Shown here: in pieces, positions 32,885 through 45,322 of the stretch | Position numbering within the stretch: the first letter of the stretch is position 1 | Layout of the letters: each line of letters starts with the position of its first letter | Source of the DNA: Curvularia sp. ZM96 | Lineage: Eukaryota; Ascomycota; Dothideomycetes; Pleosporales; Pleosporaceae | NCBI GenBank assembly: GCA_022457065.1 | Contig: JAJGBQ010000004.1 | Coordinates: forward strand, 3,472,001-3,536,000 | DNA: 64,000 nucleotides | Reading direction: 5' to 3' | Notes under the pieces: model-generated | What the model was told of the DNA's origin: nothing | Database searches by the model: none | The model's input: only the letters and a program-made list of their open reading frames with translations | Translations under genes and position numbers: made by a program

Positions 32885-35800
32885 AGAGGAGGTTTGGTGG
32901 GGAGTTGTGGGAGCAAGTTTGGCTGCTGGAGACGCGCAGGCGGGGTCGTGACGACGAAACGCAAACGCAGATGTCTTTGGTGAGGGAATCAACCCAGAGA
33001 CGCCTCGCTGGTGAAGTGAGTGCGTCAAGCACGTTCACTGCGCGAGTCGTGAGAGAGCAATGCAATGCAATCGAGAGGGACGGTAGGGACAGCGCTGGGA
33101 CGAGAGCCTGCCGTCAATGTGGATGTGCGGTAACGAAAGGAAAAAAGAAACAGGCGAACGAGTGAAAAAGCCAACGGGGGCACCACGGATACGAAGTAGG
33201 GGAAAAGAACAAGAGGAACGAACGTCAGAAATAGCAAGGAGCCCTCTTGCAGTGGAGGCATTAGACTGACACCGCGCGATGCAGGGATGGCCTAGCGCGA
33301 AAGCCACAGTCAGGGATGTGAAACCCCGCTAGCACTCGCCACAGCGAATCACGGAAAAGCCTTGCGGCGGCTGCTGGTCGCACACCGAACCGTTGGGCGG
33401 TCGTTTCATTCGCAGCAGCTGGCAAAACCCGCTTCCGATGGTGGCGACGAGGTGGCTGCTGGGCGCTGTCAGGGACGGTAGAGCAGCTGTTGGGTCCTTT
33501 GTCGTGCCTGAGATGACCGCGGTCCCAAGGATCGGCTATCCCTGGCGTGGATCAATTCTGGCCAGCGACCTTGGCCAAGCCGCCTATCGATAGGCCTCAA
33601 CAACACACCACACAGCCGGCACATGAAATCTCGATTCAGAGCACTCGCGTCCTCGCCGTCCTCATACGTGGAATCGAGCACCGTTGCCGTCCCGCCCGCA
33701 TCGCCTCTGCACCGTTCCAACAAGACGCCCCACGTTACGGCATGGTCGGCTCAACCCTCGGAGCCATGCACTCTAGCAGCGGCGGTACTTTCTATTGATA
33801 CAGGTTTGCGCTCGCGACAATCTGCGCGCCGACAGGTTCTAGTGGCAACAAGCCGGACCACGCGAGTTTTCCAGGAAAACTGCGCCGGCGGTCGTACCCG
33901 GGGTTGCACTGTGCGGTTCGCTCCTCAATATACCACTACCACAGCCTCGCTTCGCCTATGCCCGGGTGGAGTCATTTCTCCAAATCGAGGTGCTGTCCAC
34001 GTAATCGCTTCCCCTATCGAGCTGCATCCTGTGCCTGTTTCAGCCACACCACGGGCCCTCAGGTACGCTTTGCTTTTTACTGGTTCTGGCCCTGTGGCGT
34101 CGACTCGCGCCATCCTTGCACCTTGTGAAATCGGCCTCTTCCTTTTGTACGTCCGTTTTCAGCGGTATTCAAAATGGTGCCTACAAGAGCGGATGACAGC
34201 TGGAATCGCGGCTTGCCGTGTTGTTAGCATTGCAGATCCAGAGGCAAGCCGCCATTGATCGGCCGCTAACGATACCCACGAGCCCGGGTCCAAGCCAATG
34301 GCGTCACTCTCCCTCGCCCTCGCGGGTCTTCGATGCTGATCCTCAAAAACACGAGGATGTGATGTGCTCTTACGCGGGGACAGCACTGTGCACACAATTG
34401 TGTATGCGTCCCGAGCATCTCAACTGAACCACTCTTACGCCATATCGCAGATCTTGACACCCTGAACTCCGCTCAAGTCTCCACGCAACACTTCCAATCA
34501 CTCCACTCCGCTACCACGTCCACCTCATTGCGCCCACAAAATCGCAGATCTCCGACCTTCGCACTGGTACTCAGGGTTTTATCCTAGACGTCATCTCCCA
34601 TAGCTGTGGGCCAGCCCGGCATATGATGCAGAATTTGCTTCTCAATTCCTCGCTTCCATCACTTTCGTGTATTATCTGATATTACCGAATTCTGACGACA
34701 AGAGAAAGTGCGAGTTCTATTTGAGTCGGCTGGTTACCATCTGTACACCTTCACCCAGGTGTAAAGAGGCGAGTCTAGCCGTTTCACCCAAGATGTAATA
34801 TAGTTCGAACACGAACAAGAGACGAGCCACAAAGTATCCGCCACGGCGGTTGAAGCAGCCCTAACAAAGTGTGAAAGACACACTTTCTGCCATCATCATC
34901 ATTACACTTCCTTGGCGGTTTGTTTCACCATCAAAGCATGTCACTCGCTTATGAGACTGTATCCCTAACCCACAGATGCCATCCCTCCCTTGCCAAGACC
35001 TCACGCAGTGCAAGTTCAACGGCCTCTAAAATCTGACTTGTTGCAAACTTGCGCTTCTGGGTGTTTGACCCAAGATCTTGCCTTTGGCAATACCATTCGC
35101 CTGCTGTCGAAATACTGCTGTAATCTTGAGGCACTTTTGCCGGAGGTCTACACGACTTTCACCTTTTTCATATTCAGTGGTTATGTGATGATTATAATCA
35201 TACTTCAACACAGTAGCCGCCTAATCGAACAAACAACGTGCACTCATATCCGAGGTTCAAATTGAAAATAGGTTAGGTGGTGATCGCTACTACCTTCTAA
35301 GCTATCACGTGATCTAGCCCTGAACAACTAGACTGCACGTGATGGAGCTCTAACATCACACTGCACCCACTGTTAAGGATTGGCAAAGAAGTCGTTCAAC
35401 GTCCGCCTCCTAGCCTGCTCTGAACACGCACGTTTCGCTGGTCTCGGCAGAAAGGAAGTCTTGTTTTCCGTTATTCTCGGCAACAGGTATTTTCTACTGC
35501 ATACTAGACCTAACCCTAATCTCAAATTCCCCATACTCTAGGATCGTGGGTAAAAATATAAACACTATTGGTAGTGTTTGTGAGTCACTTCACTGTCTTT
35601 TCGCCTCGCCTTACCTTTCGCGGCTCAGCACTCCCACTACTACCATCTTGGACTCAATGTTCGGAACATTGCTGCGAGAGTAACCGTCGGTGTGACCTCT
35701 GGAGCGATCATTGCATCTGCTCGGCAGTCCATGTAGCGAAGTGGAATATAGTCAAGTTTGGTAGGCCATCTAAGCTCCACTAAGCAGGCTAGGCCCAGTT

Positions 35801-37054
35801 AGCCTGACCCTACATATGCATAGCTGCCGCCGCGGGGACATCTGACACAGCCCGTGGCGGTTATCGTCTGTCTTGTTGGAACAGCTGCAGTGGTACTTTT
35901 AAAAATAAATCCCCTTTACCAGCCTCTCCAATTACTTCCACACCACCGTTGTACAGCATGAGACTCCACCAGACAGACTACCACAACGTTCTGCCCCTCA
36001 AAAAAAAAAAACTTGCTGCATGCAGGCGAACCAGTTCTCCTCGAGAACGGCCGGGACGCACGTATCTGCAGCCTCGCTGGCAGTGCATTGTGGAGACGCA
36101 GCTCACGCGGGCGGGCAACCTAAACCCACATGGGGCTAGTATTTGTGGGTAATGCAGTTCCAAGAGGAAGAAACCAAGGATATCACAACACACCGACATT
36201 CATCGATCACACGCTTTTCTGTAGCCTTTACGGCCCCCCGCACGCTAACATGAAGATGTTGCAGCAAGATGCTTCCTGCTGCCAGCTGACTGCGATCTTT
36301 GCGCCGCCGACGAAAGGAAATGAGGTGACGATGAGGTGTCACAAAGACCACATGGACCTTTCTTTTTCCCTACTCATCCATTGACATGCATATCTTCTAA
36401 CAGTGTCGAACATTCTCATCGAATAACTGGTACTAGTACGTCCGGCTCGCAGCTGTTGGAACGTCCCTTGCCAACGGATCCAGGTTCTCACCGACACTTT
36501 CAACCCCTACATATCAGCAAGAAAAATCTCCTTTTTGAACGCCTCCTCTCCAATCGATTCCAGCCCCAACCTCAGCAATTTTATTTTCGGTTGTGCAAAC
36601 CGCATAAATTATACGCTGTGTGCCCCTGCGCACCCCTCTCTCTCAGCTTCGTTCACAATATACATACTACACTCACGCGCGCGCAGAGCTCACGCTTACG
36701 CAATTTAAAAAGAAGAGATTATTATATACAACGTGTCCCCTTCGTATTGCTCGTTTCCGCGCGTCTGGCTTCAATATACTTGGGGCCCTTATTTCTTCCT
36801 GCCTTTTAGCCTGCTTCCGCGTCCCTGCTTTCCTTCGCTACCAGCTACTCAACACACAAACACGCGCGCAGCGCAAAGGGAAGCAAACACACAAGCCATC
36901 CTGCGAACCAACGGGTGAACCACAACTCCACCTCCTCCACCCCCTCAAAACAACGAGTCATCCACACCCCACACTCCAACCAACGCTCTTAAAACCCACC
37001 TCACGCCATCCCGATCCAGTCAGTCTACTAGCCAGCTGGCCTAAACTATCCACC
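32885..37054. other. Gene-poor gap of about 4 kb
   Basis: It lies between the starts of the divergent channel gene and the small membrane protein gene. The largest frame (33623-34258, 211 codons) is Ser/Arg/Ala-rich without recognisable domains and I do not call it. The gap contains an LTR-like element at 35263-35522 and a pyrimidine-rich leader before 37055. A single CCTAACCCTAA at 35508-35519 is not a telomere array. Confidence 0.55.
35263..35522. mobile_element. LTR-like or degenerate mobile element flanked by CAAAT (260 bp)
   Basis: The pentamer CAAAT occurs exactly at 35258-35262 and 35523-35527. The left end reads TGAAAATAGGTTAGGT, and the right end, reversed, reads AGATTAGGGTTAGGT, so the ends are inverted and similar. 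Inside, two CACGTG sites face each other with flanking CTAG (about 35306-35342), as in the solo LTR at 16904. The right end lacks a canonical CA, so this is either a mutated LTR or another short element. Confidence 0.45.
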
Positions 37055-37261
37055 ATGGGCAAAGACTCGTCGTTCCGCATCTGCATCGCCTTCCTCCTCA
37101 TCGTCCAAATCGCCTGCTGGTCCCTGACGCTACTGGATCTCCTGCACCCAGGAAAGCCGCACGCCATCATGCGCACAACCGTGGACCTGGTCTCGCTGTA
37201 CTTCTCGCGCCAGTCGAGCGCGCTGCTGAGCTACCAGGACATCAAGGCTTTCATGTACTGA
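37055..37261 (+). CDS. Small single-pass membrane protein (68 aa)
   Basis: This ORF of 68 codons starts at an ATG in ideal context (CCACCATGGGC) after a long pyrimidine-rich leader. Residues 7-30 (FRICIAFLLIVQIACWSLTLLDLL) are a membrane or signal-anchor helix, followed by a basic turn (HPGKPHAIMR) and an amphipathic segment ending FSRQSSALLSYQDIKAFMY. The N-terminal GKDSS could be an N-myristoylation site (inference). The family is not recognised. The same frame is open far upstream but without protein-like sequence, so only the part from 37055 is called. Confidence 0.55.
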   Translation: MGKDSSFRICIAFLLIVQIACWSLTLLDLLHPGKPHAIMRTTVDLVSLYFSRQSSALLSYQDIKAFMY

Positions 37262-38323
37262 GTGAGCGACTCATCTTCTAGAACGTTCTCCCCACAAAGA
37301 AGGCCTAGGGTGTTTGAGCCACAAAAGCAGCAAACGGTGTGGGACTGGACTGTGGAGAGGATGATATGAGATGGATAGTCTTTGCCGACGTTTACCCTTT
37401 ATCTACTCGCTATGTTCTTTGTTTGGCACGACATGTTTATGCGACTTCGAAGAATAAAGAAAGGATAGGACCGGAGGGGGAGTTGGAAAGCATGAATATC
37501 AGAGGAGTCGACAGCACACGACTCTTATCACTGCGCCGCGCCGTGTTGGAAAACACAGTATATACCGCGGAGGCTCAACAGCGCCCCCACGGATACCGAG
37601 CGAGAAAAGTGACAGAGCTGAGCAGCAAAAGGATGGAGGAGAAGAAGAATAGTGAATACCAGCTAGCATGTGTATATGCAGGAGCCCAAAGGAGAGAAGT
37701 AGCATTGGCTAGAGCACGCAGAATACCTCTTCGTTGTTGGCGTTGTTTATCAGAGTAGCAAGTTTTTTTCCAAAGTTTTCGATACCTACGCAATTCAATA
37801 CAAATCTTCATGATTGGTTAATTTGTATCAAATGCAATGTGCGACGTCCTTTTCCTTGTTACAAACGACTCCCTTCGCCCCATGGCCGAAAAAAAACGCC
37901 CATTCATCCTTTCTCATGATGATCCACAGTTCAGCTTGTGCGTTGATTGGGACTTGTATTTCCTCGCTGGTAACAATTTCTTCTTCTTTCCATTCATCCC
38001 TATGAAAAACATATGTGTTATGTTATGTATTCACCCACCCACCCACAACATGAGTTGCGAACATGCCTTCCCCATCGAAGCAGCCCGAAAAAAAAAGAAG
38101 AGAAAAACCATAGCGATTGTTTTGCTATTTGTTGAAAGAAAAAGAAGGCGTAGTGTTTTCGCCTTGAGAAGAATAAGATGCAGCCACGCCAACTCAACTC
38201 CGCTTTACTCCTTGTAGAACACCGATGAGAATGCAAGTGATGGGAGAGGGATGTGAGAATAGTCTCATAAAAATGAATATTTCGATTTTATGCGAGTGTG
38301 AAAAGTGAAGCGAGGGGGTGTTC
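37262..38323. other. Intergenic region between convergent genes
   Basis: This holds the 3' flanks of the 68-aa gene and of SIP5. A 139-codon frame (37339-37758) lies here but has no homology I recognise and is probably untranslated 3' sequence. Confidence 0.5.
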
Positions 38324-40931
38324 TCACTGAGTAGCATGCTGCCTCACTTGATGCGTCATACTGACTTCCCCAATGTGCTTTTGATCCAGATGAGAGTGCT
38401 CCTCAGGCATCAACTCGACCTGCGGCACCGGGTTGATCTCGTTGTCCGCACCGTCATGGCCATGAGACACTGTCGATGGGTCCTCGCTTGGCTTGAATGT
38501 CGCTGGCTCTGATACCTCTGGAGTATGGCTCATTGAATCTCCAGGCGCCTTGTTGGCATCATCTGACTGCGACTTGTCCTTGTTCTCTCCGACGTCTTCA
38601 ATGAACTGCGGCTTGTTCTCATTCTTGTTTTCTTCGGGAGAAATGGTGTCCTTGAGACTCTGGAAATTGAACATGGGCTCTATGCCACTTGGACCCTGTG
38701 GAGGAGTTTCACTTGAAGGATTCAGACTGGGCGAATACGATGAGCCTGGCGCTGGGTTGTTCTGGTTCTCTTGTCGCAAGGAGTTCTGATAAGACTCGGA
38801 ACACGACGATGCAGATGAAGAGGCGTTGGATAGGTTGCGTAGCACAGCACGGTGCGACTGCTGCTCGTTGCTGTGTGAATCTAGTGTAGCGGAGTTGGCC
38901 GAGTCGGATGTCTCTCGCTGAATTTGCGCACGGCTAGCCTCCAGATGGCCCTGAGGGTCGTCCTTTGTTGAGGTAGTGTGCAGCGTTGATGCGAGATCTG
39001 ACTTGGAGTTGGAGCTGCCACAGCCGCCGGATCGGTCGACTCCTTTGCCTTTACCAGCCGCAGCCGAACTGCCAGCTTCCACGCCATCAAGCCCTTCAAT
39101 ATCAATGGGGTGAAATCCGCTCCCGATATTGCGCTGGGCTTTTGCAACCTTCTTGTTCTCCTTTGCCTTTTTCTTCTCCTCCTTTTTGGCTTCTTTGGCG
39201 GCTTCCTTTTCGTCCTTCTTTTTACGCTCTTCCTCGGCTGCCAAGCTGAGACGAATCGCTTCCATCATCATAAGGTCTTCCAGGTCTTCCAGCCGGTTAC
39301 CTCTCCTTGAGCTCAGCCGGTTGGGGAACAAATCGCCCGAGCTGCCTGGCTGGCCCGAAGAGCTTTCGCCTTCGCGTCGTGGCGTTCCGTTTCCACTACT
39401 ACCGGCGCTATCGCTAGTGAATAATCGCCTTCGCCTGCCGATACCGAACCGGCTCTCTCCCTGGGGTAGGTTACCCATCATGTAGGCGGCATTGTGCAGA
39501 GCTGTGGCTGCTGCAGCCCTTCGTAAAGCGTGTGCTTTGGCATCCGCAAGCTTCTTCGCCCAGTCAGGTCGCACCATGTCAGTTGTAACTACCGTCTTGT
39601 CAGTGACTGCAAGCGATGTAGCCCTTCTTCGCCCTGTGCCAGCAGAGGTTGGTGAATTAAGAGACGTCGTGGATGACATTGCCGATGCCGCGCTACCTAG
39701 GTGATTTGGGGCCTGGCCATTGTAGGCCAGTCCTCTTCTGAAAGGTGGCGGCTCATAGGTCACCCCAAACTCGGTTTGTGTGCAATATGGGCACGCGGCT
39801 GGTTCAGATACCAATTGAATCTCCTCTTCTGGCTCCGCTGGGGGCCCGCCTTCAGCACCAGGCTCTCCATGATGCTCTGGGGGATGTGGATCCGGGCGCT
39901 TGATCTGGACGAAGCACTCTGAGCAAATTGGCTGATCGCAGCAACGAGTTCTGTTCAAATATGGCGGGTAGTACATGAAGCAAATGGGGCACTCTGAGGC
40001 ATTCTTGTACAGAAAAGCTTCTATCCGCTGGCCATTGACATACGGGTCCTTGGGTAGCTGTATTTCTTGCGGCCCCATGTCTGCCTGCGACGCATTGCGC
40101 GAACCGGTTGCGAGGGAAGCGAGCGTTTTGGCGCGACTGCGGAAAAAGGGCGAAGAGGGAGAAGTGTTGGACATTGGCGATCCCGATGAGGGAAGGGAAA
40201 AGGTAGGATGTGAGGGCGACAAGCCGCCCGCTCGCTCTGGCTCTTGAGACATGGATCGGGAGCCCATGGGCACGGTGAGTTGGTTCAAATTGGGCTCCGA
40301 GCTGCGGGGGTTCCATGCTGGACTGAGGTTGTTGTTCGTGCGAGGGGGCTCTTCGGGAGGAATGGCGTCGGCAGGGGGCAGTGGACGGCCGTTTACGACT
40401 TCGACGAGTTGATGCTCCGTCCATGTGTCCTCGTGATCATCGAGACCTCTCCAGAAGGGAGCAAGTCGACGCTCAATCTAGCACGTATGTAAGTTTGCGT
40501 GTTTCTCAAAAGGTGTTGGGGAACCATACCTGCAACTGCCGCACCACGGGCTTGCTGAAGTCTTCGGGTCCGGTGTAGACGCCGAGTGTGACGAGATAGC
40601 CCCCGTCGACGCCCTCTTCTTTCAAGCTTCTCTCCCGCTCCTGGGCCCGGAGTATTCGCTCCCTTTCCAGCTTCCGAGCCTCTCTCTCAGCTTTTGTTTC
40701 GCGGCGCGGTTCGAGGGCAGGATCGCGCTCGGCATGGTCTGTTGAGCGAAAACCGAGGATGGACAGGTCTGGTCTGCTGCCTCTGTGGCTCCTCGAGTTA
40801 CCATAGGGATTGTTGCCTGATCTGTCCTGGCCGGGCCCGGAGGTAGTTGGGGAGGCAATTTGGTGTGCGCTGGACCGGCGGCCGTGGCCGCGTCTCTCTG
40901 GCTGAGACTCTTTGCCCTGTAAGTTCCCCAT
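38324..40931 (-). CDS. SIP5: Sip5-like protein (851 aa)
   Basis: Two exons, 40931-40530 and 40477-38324, give 851 aa across a 52-bp intron in phase 0. It starts MGNLQGKES, with a Gly2 that could be myristoylated. A basic helix (REARKLERERILRAQERERS) is followed by VDGGYLVTLGVYTGPEDF and, after the intron, RRLAPFWRGLDDHEDTWTEHQLVE. The core cysteine region, about residues 290-360, reads ECPICFMYYPPYLNRTRCC, then ICSECFVQIKR and later CPYCTQTEFGVTYEPP, a RING-like zinc-binding arrangement. The remainder is long, Ser/Glu/Lys-rich and disordered. Sip5 in S. cerevisiae binds the Snf1 kinase and the Reg1/Glc7 phosphatase, linking it to glucose signalling; the fungal orthologues share this Cys block. 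Confidence 0.9.
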
Positions 40932-41967
40932 GGCGAACAAAGAGAGATGGGGGAAATGGGCCGTCGACGGAGAAGCGGATGGTGCCGGGCTCGTGGTCGG
41001 GCGGCCCGTGGATGCCCAAGGGCGGTGTCGATGGGCGTGGGGGCAGGGATGGGGTGTTATCGCAGAGGCTGGCGGGTCGAGGGTGGTGAGGTGTTGTGGT
41101 GGGCGATAGTGGGTGTCACAAGGACATGGATGCTGGGGGACGTGACGGCGTTTGGTCCTCGGTACTGGGGCCTCAAGATACGCGGTCGACGTGTAGTGGC
41201 AGTCGCGGTTGGCAAGACGAGCGCATGAGCAGTCGGCGGGCTGGTGCAATGGCGAGGGCTACAGCGGCGGCGAGGGCGAGGGCGAGGGCTGGTGGTGTCG
41301 AGCAAGGATGCGAGAGATGATGTCGTTTCTTGGCGGCAAGGCACGTTGGGTGCAGGGTTGAGATGATGATGATGATGCGGTTAGGGCCGAAATGGGCAGA
41401 GATGCATCGGGCTGCACAGACAGACACAGACACAGACACGGGGCTGCACTCGCATCTGCTCGAGCGAGTCTCTGGCGGCGAGTCAGTGTGCTGAGTGTGT
41501 AAGAATATGGACGTGTAAGAGTGCGAAGTAAGCCAGGCACTGCTTGGAGCTGGCCATAGTCGAGACGGGCACGCAGCCGCCGGCCCTGGCACCGAAGCTT
41601 ACCAGCCGCGCCGACACGCCCGCCCGCCGCCCACGTTAGCACCATGGCCACGACGCGTGCTTCCACCCAGTGCCTGTCTACACAACCATCGCTTCACTTT
41701 TGCACACGCGTCAGAGCATCCAGGCCGACTGCCGTATCCGCTGGCCGTACGACTCCATGGACGGCACACAAGACACACACCACGCAGTTGGGGCGGACAA
41801 GCGACCGCCCCCGCCTCAATGCGGGGCTCCAGATACATAGGCAGTACATACGACTCGCGGCCGTTGGGCTTGCTTACACGACTCTGCTTACTATCCACAG
41901 CTTCTGGCCAGCCCTCGGCCTCCTTTTGCTGCTGCTGCTACCGCTAAGAGGCAGACCTACCCCCAGC
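40932..41967. other. SIP5 upstream region and 3' flank of the epimerase gene
   Basis: GC-rich sequence with simple repeats: GAGGGC triplets near 41265-41290, GATGAT near 41362-41376 and CAGACA near 41418-41440. Frames up to about 140 codons on both strands are compositional artefacts of these repeats. No gene is called. Confidence 0.5.
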
Positions 41968-43255
41968 CTACAGCGTCCCAAACTCCCACGACGACTCCCA
42001 GTGGTACTTCTCGCCCGGCCCCGTAATCTGCTTGTCCAGCCGACCCCACTCTGGACTGTTCAACATTGTTAGCTCAACTCTCCAACGACGTCACAACAGC
42101 ACACTTACTGGTTGATGCCGTCCGGGTAGTCCTGCGCCTCAATTGCAATGCACCCGTCACGTGGGATCAGCTTGTCCTGCCCTGCCACTCCCTGAGTGCT
42201 CTTGAACTCGGTCTTACCGTCGTTCCAGTTGCACGTGTACAAGACCACCGCGTCTTGGTCCGTCGTCAGCTTGGCCGTGACACCGCTGTACTTGCTCGAC
42301 AGTGTCAATACGCTCTTGTTCTTGTTCCTGTTCTGGTTGAACGCCCACGCCCCGTTGTATCCGTGGCACCCATTACCACAGTGCGTTTCAAATCCAGCGC
42401 GGTTCGCTGCAAACCCCAGCTCGCGAGGTGTCGACCAGAAGTCATCAATCGCGTTGACGGCAATCTGCGCAATCTCACCAGTAGGGAGAGCATTCGCATC
42501 ACCCACCACCACACGCTTAGCCTCAGGCATGTACAGTGTATGGTTCCAAATAGTTCGGTTGTCTGGTCGCGTAAACGCATCAAGTTGGAAGTACGTGTGC
42601 TGTGTCAGCATTAGGGGCGTCTTTGCTTCCGGAGACGTAGCATCCATGGAAATGTGCCATTTGTTCTTGGAGACCGAGTACGTGACGCTCGACTCGACGC
42701 GGCCAATCATGCCCAGCGAAGAGTTTGACGCATCCGTGATGGAGAAGGTAATGGACGAGCCAGTCACGCGCTTCACCTTCCAGAATCGGTACGACCAGTT
42801 GTTCGTGCCGCTATGCAGCGTGTTGGGTCCATCGTTCTTCTCAGTATGGTAGGTGACGTTATCAATCGTGTACTGGGCCTTTCCAATGCGGTTTACGTAT
42901 CTTCCTGGAATTGCATTGTACACGGGATGTCCAGGGTCAACGGCTGGTTCGGGTTAGAAAGGGCTTCATCTGGCATGGCAGAATGCTTACGGTAGTAGGA
43001 CGTGTTGTCGTAGCCCAGGACTATATCCAGTTCCTTGCCCTTTGCGTCTGTGGCTCCATTAGCACAAATACGTACGCATGTCAATTGGAACTCACCCTTG
43101 ACGAAGAGGTTAGTAAGAGTAGCACCGTAGGGGATAAATTGCGCCTTGATCCCTTCGGCCTCAATCGTGTACCGGCCCTGGGCATCTGGGCGGGGAGCCG
43201 CGGCGTTTGCCAGTGTGCTCTGCACTACAGCTGCTGCGAACAAAAGATACTTCAT
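41968..43255 (-). CDS. Secreted aldose 1-epimerase / galactose mutarotase (379 aa)
   Basis: Four exons, 43255-43096, 43047-42991, 42943-42109 and 42055-41968, give 379 aa. The ATG at 43255 is preferred; one at 43267 would add four residues. A signal peptide (MKYLLFAAAVVQSTLANA) is followed by the beta-sandwich of the epimerase superfamily: GYDNTSYYPVDPGHPVYNAIPGRYVNRI with the substrate-binding Arg, LTQHTYFQLD with the catalytic His, and CIAIEAQDYPDGIN with the catalytic Glu, ending HPEWGRLDKQITGPGEKYHW. It interconverts alpha and beta anomers of hexoses. Many NxS/T sites fit an extracellular glycoprotein acting on sugars released outside the cell. Confidence 0.93.
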
Positions 43256-43970
43256 CGTGGAGAGCATGACAGCGGCACTGTAACGTGTCCGCACAAACTA
43301 CGGCGCTGCCATGGTTTAATACTCACATCAGAGCACCCATTCCTGCATTCGGAAGCATATGCGTGTTGATTACTAGGTTTCGGCCCTGTAATACCACACC
43401 CTGGGCCGTGGATAAATCAGGGATTGGGTGGAGCCTTGGCCATATAAAGTAATATGTCGAAGATTACCTCGACAATCCTACAGTCCTCACATGGCTTAGT
43501 CGCGCGCTTCTGCTCTCTAAGTAGATGTTTGAGCCCGTTCTATGTGCATGCCCCAGATTAAACAAGTACCGCGTGTCACATGAAGTGGGTAGCACAATGG
43601 CGGTTTTGCGGGGTGCGCCTAACTTCCTTGTGGGGCGAGCCGGCCGTTGTACCTCGTCCCGGTGTACCTCTCTTGTCTTTCTCCGTTCAACATTTCCTTT
43701 GGCGTTCCATATTGCTGGGCTCATGCCGTGCCGCTGCATTGACGTTCAAAACAAACCTGTATCTCCGTAGACAGCTAGAGCTTGTTGAAATGAGCTCAAC
43801 ATTCTCCGCCAGACCGCGCGTGGAAATCACGTGCTGCTTGTCGTTGCAACACCATGTTGGTTGCCTTGTTGCTTGGCAGTTGTCTTCTCAGCTGAGGGAC
43901 TAGAATAACCACAAGTACTCGTCTCACATAGTTATCTATTCTTCAAGACGTAATCTTCTCGTTCCACAGC
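43256..43970. other. Divergent intergenic region
   Basis: This holds the promoters of the minus-strand epimerase and the plus-strand hydrolase. A short TATAAAG lies near 43444 but is far from either start. No gene is supported. Confidence 0.5.
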
Positions 43971-45161
43971 ATGGGAGTCCTCGAATTCATCTGCGACTCT
44001 AAGTTCCACAAAAGCTTTGTACTCCCTGCAGATCCAGAGACTGGCCGACAAAAGCCCTACCGGACGACATACGCAGACTTTGGAGACGTTAATAGCAGCG
44101 CGGTTGTTCTATTTTGTGGTGCTCTTTTCGGCTCGCGCCTATGCTACTCTCCTTTGGACCAGTTAGCCCAAAAACACCATGTCAGAATTATTCATCCAGA
44201 CAGACCTGGTGTCGGCGGCAGTGACGCCACAGAGCCTGGGAAACGTATTCAGACATGGCTTGGTTGGTGAACACGAGGCTCAATTTAAGGCACCCAACTC
44301 ACAATCATAGAAATGGTACCCAAACTTCTGACACACCTCAATATCTCTCATGTGTCAGTCGCCAGCCACAGCGGAGGCGACATATATCTCATGAACCTTA
44401 TCCTCACATACCCGCATCTTCTACATCCTGAGAATCCCTACGTCTGTTTCTTTGCCCCATGGGTCCACTACTCGCACTCAAAGGTGACAACTATGTTGGC
44501 CACCGAGCTACTTCCTGCTTTCATGATAGGGAAATTTGGAGCAGTCGGCAGATTTGTCAACAAGAATATCGTTCCATTAGTTGGCCTGAGCGGTTCATTC
44601 GTTCATGGCGTGTCTGGTCCGTTTCTACGTACGGAGGCTGCCTCAGCCTCACCACCATCCACTGATTCCGAAGGACCGTCGAGTCACCGCGACTCAAACT
44701 CTCCAAACATCAGGTTGGACGATCCCAAGGTTGTCGAGGAACTGCGAGAGCATATCATGAAGTTCATGTATGCCGAGTCGGTAGACGGCGTGTCCCAGGA
44801 TGCTCAGCTGTTTCTGAGGCGCTCTGTACCGTGGAACGCACCCAATGTTGAGTGGAATGACTTTGACGACGCTGTGCTGTTGCTGTCGAGAAACCTCAGC
44901 GAAGGGAACCAAGGAGGTAGAGTGTGGGCTATTGACTGTTTTCACGCAGAGCATGATCAATTGGTTGGCAAGAAAGGAAGGGACTGGTTTGATAGTGCTT
45001 GGGTACCCAGTCAAGGGTACCAGTACCTAAGTGAGCAAGTCAAGGGCACAGAACATGACTTCTTGATGGATCCGGCGTTTGGCGCCAGCGAGAAATGGCT
45101 TCAGCGAGTCAGCACGATATGTGCAGGCATGAGAGTCTCGAGTGAGACTCCAGAACAATAA
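43971..45161 (+). CDS. Alpha/beta hydrolase-fold protein (380 aa)
   Basis: Two exons, 43971-44262 and 44311-45161, give 380 aa across a 48-bp intron whose donor is GTTGGT, weaker than usual. The junction (TWL/EMVPKLLTHLNISHVSVAS) is smooth. Strand beta-4 carries VRIIHPDRPGVGGSD, the nucleophile elbow is ASHSGGD (Ser in the SHSGG motif), and the likely acid and base are Asp in CFHAEHDQLV and His in KGTEHDFLMD, so the triad is complete. A cap domain with a Ser-rich insert lies between. The oxyanion-hole region (FCGALFGSRLCY) replaces the common HGxP. Substrate unknown; it could be an esterase or lipase. No signal peptide, so probably intracellular. Confidence 0.88.
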
Positions 45162-45322
45162 TTAATTGTGCCTTCAACTTTGGTCGTTTATGAAATTTGG
45201 CGGACAACCTTCGAGCAGCATCATACTTTATGATCGGAGATAGCGCCTTAACGCCGAACTGACGTCTTCCCTCATGCAAGTCCCCAGTCTCCCACGCGAC
45301 CAACATCAGTCCTGCACCAACA

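Noticed and set aside
33623..34258. 211-codon open frame on the plus strand in the 4-kb gap
   Set aside because: Composition is that of random GC-rich sequence, with no domain, no splice support and competing frames on both strands.
35508..35519. Telomere-like CCTAACCCTAA
   Set aside because: Only one or two units inside an LTR-like element; not an array and far from a window end.
37339..37758. 139-codon frame after the 68-aa gene
   Set aside because: No recognisable domain or signal, and located where the 3' untranslated region is expected.
41644..42072. 142-codon plus-strand frame over the 3' end of the epimerase gene
   Set aside because: It is antisense to the last epimerase exons and low-complexity (Leu/Arg/Pro).
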